From Gemmatimonadota bacterium (GTDB lineage Bacteria > Gemmatimonadota > Gemmatimonadetes > Gemmatimonadales > GWC2-71-9): a stretch of 8,430 nucleotides of DNA. The stretch lies in contig JAOTWK010000138.1 of the NCBI GenBank assembly GCA_029862935.1, positions 1 to 8,430 of the forward strand, read 5' to 3'. The translations under genes were made by a program, and so were the position numbers. The notes beneath the pieces are model-generated. The model was not told the DNA's origin, did no database searches, and saw only the letters and a program-made list of their open reading frames with translations. Positions 4,855-8,430 of the stretch are shown here, in pieces. How positions within the stretch are numbered: the stretch's first letter is position 1; every line of letters starts with the position of its first letter.

Positions 4855-7800
4855 ATGGCTGAGAACTCCAACGGCATGGATCGTCGGCGCTTCCTCAAGG
4901 TGCTCGGCGTATCGGGCGGTGGGGCGGCAGCCCTCTCGGGCTGCTCGAGCGATCGCGTCGAGAAGCTCATTCCCTATCTCGTGCCGCCGGACGGGCAGGT
5001 GCCGGGTATCGCCACGTGGTACGCCTCGACGTGTCGTGAGTGCTCCGCTGGATGTGGGATACACGTGCGGGTGCGAGAAGGCCGTGCGGTCAAGGTCGAG
5101 GGGAATCCGGATCATCCCGTCAACAGTGGACGCCTTTGCTCGCGTGGTCAGGCCGCCCTGCAGGGTCTCTACAATCCCGATCGCGTCCGAGCGCCCATGG
5201 CGCGCGCGCCTGATGGAACCTTCACCGCCATCACGTGGGATGATGCGCTCGCTCGCATCACGGAGCGCCTGGGCGCCGTATCGGGCGATCAAGTGCGGTT
5301 CGTCTCGGGACACGAGAGTGGCACCTTCGACCGGTTGATCGATGAGTGGCTGAGCGCGCTTGGGTCGTCGGGGCGCATCGTGTTTGAACCGTTTGCGCAG
5401 GAAGCCGCGCGTGTGGCAGGCCAAATGGTGTTCGGGCTGAACACGGCCCCGCGATACGACTTTGCCGCCGCGCAGTATGTGCTGTCGTTCGGCGCGGACT
5501 TCCTCGAGACGTGGGGCAGCCCGGTCCAGCAGGCCCGAGGGTTCGCGTCAAGCCATGGGTACCACGACGGGCGCATGAGCCGTTATGTGCACGTCGAGCC
5601 GCGCATGAGCATGACGGCGATGAGCGCGGATGAGTGGATCGCGCCTGCGCCCGGCAGCGAGGGGCTGGTCGCTCTGGCTATTGCCCGCGTGATCGTACGC
5701 GACGGGCTCGCGGCTGCGCCGAGTGACCTCATCAGGCTGCAAGGCGTACTCGATCGGTTCGAGCCCGACACGGTCGCCGAGCAGACGGGGGTTCCTGTCG
5801 AAACCATCGAGCGCTTGGCTCGAGAGTTTACGGCAACTCCGAGTCTCGCTGTTGCCGGCGGAGTGGGAACCCAGCACGCGGCCGCGCAGTGGACCGTCGC
5901 GGCGACCTTCGTACTCAATTATGTGGCAGGCAACGTCGGGCGCGCCGTGCGGTTCGAACGGGAAGCCGGGTCCCAACCAACGCCCTACGCCGACCTGACA
6001 CGTATGGTCCGCTCCATGCGGAATGGCGCGGTCGGCGTGTTGCTGATCCACGGTGCGAACCCCGCGTATGCGACCCCACCGTCGCTTGGCTTCGGGGAGG
6101 CCATGGGGCAGGTCGGCTTCAAGGTCAGCTTCTCTCGTTTCCTTGACGAGACCGCGAGCCAGTGCGATCTGATCCTGCCCGACCACGATCCGTTGGAGCA
6201 GTGGAACGACTACGTCCCGCGTCCCGGTGTCCACGCCCTACAGCAGCCGGTCATGCAGCCGGTGTTCGACACCCGGCAAACCGGTGATGTGTTGCTCGAC
6301 CTCGCTCGGCGGCTCGGGGGACGGATGGCAAGCGGATTCAGCGTTGCGACCTACAAGGAGTTCTTGGAAGCGGCCTGGCAGGGCCGGCAACGACAGGTCG
6401 GAGACCGCAGGGCATTCGCGACGTTTTGGAGCGAAGCGCTCCAGCGCGGTGGGTTGTGGTTGGAGGCACCCACGCGGACGGAGCGATTGGCTGCAACCGT
6501 GAGAGACATTGGCCGCGCCGTTCCGTGGTCGCGCCCCGCGGACGGTCTCACGCTGATGGCGTATCCCTCGGCGGCGCTGTACGACGGTCGCGGTGCAAAC
6601 AGGCCGTGGCTCCAGGAGCTTCCGGATCCGGTCACTCGGGTCACGTGGACGACGTGGGCGGAGTTGCATCCGGAAACGGCTGCCGAGCGTGGACTGGCGG
6701 AGGGGGACTTCGTTGAGATCACGTCGGCGGACGGTTTGATCGAGGTACCGCTGTATTTGTATCCCGGGCTGCGTCGTGATGTCATCGCGGTCCCAATGGG
6801 GCAGGGACACACCGCGTACGGTCGATATGCCGAGGGACGGGGGGCCAACGTCCTGAGCCTGTTACCCGCCGAGGCGACACCGTTCGGCGGGTTTGGCACG
6901 TATGCGGCGGTGGCGATTCGCGCTACCGGCGCGCACGAGGCACTGCCCAAGACAGAAGGCAAGACGCGGCAGCTGGGGCGCGGCATTGCCCAGGCGATCA
7001 CGCTGGATGAATTGACCCACGGTGAGCACGGAGAACAGCACGGAGCGCATGCGGCGCCGGTTCCCGAGCACATCGAGGGCGTGCTCGATGAGTGGCAAGA
7101 AAGACAGTACGCGGAATTCCGGAGGCAGGGCGCGTATCAGGGGGATCAGCCGCGGTGGGCCATGGCGATCGATCTGTCGCGCTGTACCGGTTGTAGTGCC
7201 TGCGTCACGGCGTGCCATGCCGAGAACAACATTCCGCACGTGGGGCCGGAGCTCGTGCGTCGTGGGCGCGAGATGTCGTGGCTCAGGATCGAACGCTACT
7301 TCGAGGGCGGTGAGCACGATGAGCCGCTCGAGTCTCGTGTCGTTCCCATGATGTGTCAGCACTGCGGCAATGCTCCGTGCGAGCCGGTGTGCCCGGTGTT
7401 CGCGGCATATCACACGCCCGACGGACTCAACGCACAGATCTACAATCGGTGCGTTGGCACGCGGTATTGCTCCAACAACTGCTCGTACAAAGTGCGGTAC
7501 TTCAACTGGTTCGATTTTCAGCAAGAAGGGGATCCCTTCTTTGCGTTCCCAGATCCGCTCCACTGGCTGCTCAACCCAGACGTCACGGTCCGCGCGAAAG
7601 GTGTGATGGAGAAGTGCACGTTCTGTGTGCAGCGGATTCGTGGCAAGCAGCATGAGGCCGCGTTGGCCGATCGCGAGTTGGCAGACGGGGACGTCGTGAC
7701 GGCGTGTCAGCAAACTTGCCCCTCCAACGCCATCGCGTTCGGTGATCTCAACGATCCGAGCTCGGCGGTCAGCCAGTTGGCGGGAGACGAGCGGGGGTAC

Positions 7801-7875
7801 CACGTGCTCGGCGATCTGAACACGAGACCGGCGGTCACTTACCTGCGCAAGGTGCGCAACATGGTGGAGACCTAG
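4855..7875 (+). CDS. actB: ActB: Fe-S / molybdopterin-oxidoreductase-like fusion subunit of Alternative Complex III, Tat lipoprotein
   Basis: A 1006-residue electron-transfer subunit on the periplasmic side of ACIII. Residues 9-30 hold a twin-arginine signal (D9-R-R-R-F-L-K) ending in a lipobox L27-S-G-C30. Residues ~50-690 resemble molybdopterin oxidoreductases (ActB1): C60-x2-C63-x3-C67-x27-C95, then the H-G-R / V-E-P-R / A-D-E-W-I stretch, and a cofactor-binding-like barrel near 590-690. The region where the Mo-ligating Cys would lie (about 170-190) has no Cys, and only one Cys is seen between C95 and the ferredoxin part, so no Mo centre is expected. A His-rich linker (722-739) leads to the ferredoxin domain (ActB2, ~770-1000) with C777-x2-C-x2-C-x3-C787, C834-x2-C-x4-C-x3-C846, C866-x5-C872-x3-C876, and C921-x2-C924 plus C951-x3-C955. 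The third set lacks one Cys (Thr869), which fits the single [3Fe-4S] cluster known in ACIII. The start at 4855 has only a weak GGCGG upstream; M8 (4876) is an alternative that keeps the Tat motif. actC begins 5 nt after the stop. Confidence 0.9.
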   Translation: MAENSNGMDRRRFLKVLGVSGGGAAALSGCSSDRVEKLIPYLVPPDGQVPGIATWYASTCRECSAGCGIHVRVREGRAVKVEGNPDHPVNSGRLCSRGQAALQGLYNPDRVRAPMARAPDGTFTAITWDDALARITERLGAVSGDQVRFVSGHESGTFDRLIDEWLSALGSSGRIVFEPFAQEAARVAGQMVFGLNTAPRYDFAAAQYVLSFGADFLETWGSPVQQARGFASSHGYHDGRMSRYVHVEPRMSMTAMSADEWIAPAPGSEGLVALAIARVIVRDGLAAAPSDLIRLQGVLDRFEPDTVAEQTGVPVETIERLAREFTATPSLAVAGGVGTQHAAAQWTVAATFVLNYVAGNVGRAVRFEREAGSQPTPYADLTRMVRSMRNGAVGVLLIHGANPAYATPPSLGFGEAMGQVGFKVSFSRFLDETASQCDLILPDHDPLEQWNDYVPRPGVHALQQPVMQPVFDTRQTGDVLLDLARRLGGRMASGFSVATYKEFLEAAWQGRQRQVGDRRAFATFWSEALQRGGLWLEAPTRTERLAATVRDIGRAVPWSRPADGLTLMAYPSAALYDGRGANRPWLQELPDPVTRVTWTTWAELHPETAAERGLAEGDFVEITSADGLIEVPLYLYPGLRRDVIAVPMGQGHTAYGRYAEGRGANVLSLLPAEATPFGGFGTYAAVAIRATGAHEALPKTEGKTRQLGRGIAQAITLDELTHGEHGEQHGAHAAPVPEHIEGVLDEWQERQYAEFRRQGAYQGDQPRWAMAIDLSRCTGCSACVTACHAENNIPHVGPELVRRGREMSWLRIERYFEGGEHDEPLESRVVPMMCQHCGNAPCEPVCPVFAAYHTPDGLNAQIYNRCVGTRYCSNNCSYKVRYFNWFDFQQEGDPFFAFPDPLHWLLNPDVTVRAKGVMEKCTFCVQRIRGKQHEAALADRELADGDVVTACQQTCPSNAIAFGDLNDPSSAVSQLAGDERGYHVLGDLNTRPAVTYLRKVRNMVET

Positions 7876-7880
7876 CGGTC

Positions 7881-8430
7881 ATGGCGTCGACGGCGATTCA
7901 GGACGAGCGGATCATGCAGCCGACCTACCAGGAGGTCACGCGTGACATCGTGGCGACCTTGGGGCGGCCGTCGCGTACCTATTACTTCCTGCTCGGTGGC
8001 GTCGTCACGGTCTTCGCGATCGGCGTGATCGCGCTGCTCTATCAGGTTCGCTTGGGGCTTGGTGTCGCGGGATACACGCCCCCGGTGATGTGGGGTGTGT
8101 ACATCACGACCTTCGTGTTCTGGGTCGGCATTGCGCACTCCGGAACCCTGATCTCCGCTATTCTCTATCTGTTCCGTTCCGCGTGGCGCACGTCGGTCTA
8201 TCGAACCGCTGAGGCGATGACTGTATTCGCGGTCATGACGGCCGGGCTGTTCCCGCTCATCCACGTGGGCCGCATCTGGTATGCCTATTGGCTGTTTCCC
8301 TATCCCAACCAGCGGCAGTTGTGGGTCAACTTCAAGTCGCCGCTCCTGTGGGACGTGTTCGCCGTGTCGACGTACTTCACGGTGAGCACGTTGTTCCTGA
8401 TCGTCGGGCTGATCCCCGACCTGGCAGCCG
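7881..8430 (+). CDS. actC: ActC: NrfD/PsrC-like membrane subunit of Alternative Complex III (3' end outside window)
   Basis: The reading frame runs from the ATG at 7881 through the right edge without a stop, giving the first 183 residues of a protein expected to be about 450-480 long with around ten transmembrane helices. After a soluble N-terminus ([10 protein letters not shown], then Y-Q-E-V-T-R-D-I) there are hydrophobic helices starting near Y-Y-F-L-L-G-G-V-V, near [23 protein letters not shown], near [16 protein letters not shown] and near [12 protein letters not shown]. The segment [16 protein letters not shown] is characteristic of ActC, and the following H-V-G-R-I-W-Y helix region belongs to the quinol-binding half of NrfD-type subunits. 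Its role is to bind and oxidise quinol in the membrane and hand electrons to ActB. It starts 5 nt after actB, so the two are co-transcribed. There is no clear Shine-Dalgarno, so coupling to actB translation is likely. Position after actB confirms the call. Confidence 0.9.
   Translation, partial: MASTAIQDERIMQPTYQEVTRDIVATLGRPSRTYYFLLGGVVTVFAIGVIALLYQVRLGLGVAGYTPPVMWGVYITTFVFWVGIAHSGTLISAILYLFRSAWRTSVYRTAEAMTVFAVMTAGLFPLIHVGRIWYAYWLFPYPNQRQLWVNFKSPLLWDVFAVSTYFTVSTLFLIVGLIPDLAA

Noticed and set aside
4126..5424. Minus-strand open frame of 432 codons
   Set aside because: It lies opposite actA and the start of actB, both secure by haem and Fe-S motifs. Its product is rich in Arg and His with no recognisable domain, as expected opposite a GC-rich gene.
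6862..7803. Minus-strand open frame of 313 codons
   Set aside because: Antisense to the ferredoxin domain of actB, whose Cys motifs prove the sense frame.
4855..7875. ActB as a catalytic molybdenum oxidoreductase (for example polysulfide or nitrate reductase)
   Set aside because: There is no Cys or other convincing Mo ligand in the expected region, the ferredoxin domain is fused on, and the actA-actC context is that of ACIII.

Overview
The window reads as a GC-rich bacterial chromosome segment with every supported gene on the + strand. It holds two consecutive gene clusters. The phylum is an inference. High GC, a quinol oxidation module of the Alternative Complex III (ACIII) type with an ActB that keeps an N-terminal CxxCxxxC motif, and the general style of the proteins make me think of Gemmatimonadota (Acidobacteriota-like lineages are possible). 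No rRNA, tRNA, CRISPR array, insertion sequence or phage gene is visible.

Cluster 1 (positions 1-3982) is five genes in which each stop codon overlaps the next start (4, 4, 7 and 14 nt), a strong sign of one translationally coupled transcript. In order: the C-terminal end of a protein with a carbohydrate-binding (CBM9-like/DOMON-like) beta-sandwich; a SPOUT RNA methyltransferase of the TrmJ type; a fold-type I (class III) PLP aminotransferase/aminomutase resembling glutamate-1-semialdehyde aminomutase; an amidohydrolase-2 family metallo-enzyme with all expected metal ligands; and a second amidohydrolase-fold protein that has lost nearly all of those ligands. The last three do not match a pathway I can name and are the best candidate here for an undescribed small metabolic system.

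The 233-bp gap (3983-4215) holds a hairpin just after the last stop codon of cluster 1 (probable 3' end of the transcript), a sigma-70-like promoter candidate, and a second GC-rich hairpin flanked by an 8-bp direct repeat in the presumed leader of cluster 2.

Cluster 2 (4216 to the right edge) is the start of an ACIII operon in the canonical order actA-actB-actC: a pentahaem cytochrome c predicted to be a lipoprotein; a 1006-residue fusion of a molybdopterin-oxidoreductase-like domain with a multi-cluster ferredoxin domain, carrying a Tat signal with a lipobox; and the N-terminal 183 residues of an NrfD/PsrC-like membrane quinol-oxidising subunit, cut by the window edge. Together they would oxidise quinol in the membrane and pass electrons through Fe-S clusters and haems to a periplasmic acceptor and a terminal oxidase, replacing the bc1 complex. 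The rest of the operon (actD, actE, actF and possibly oxidase genes) should lie to the right.
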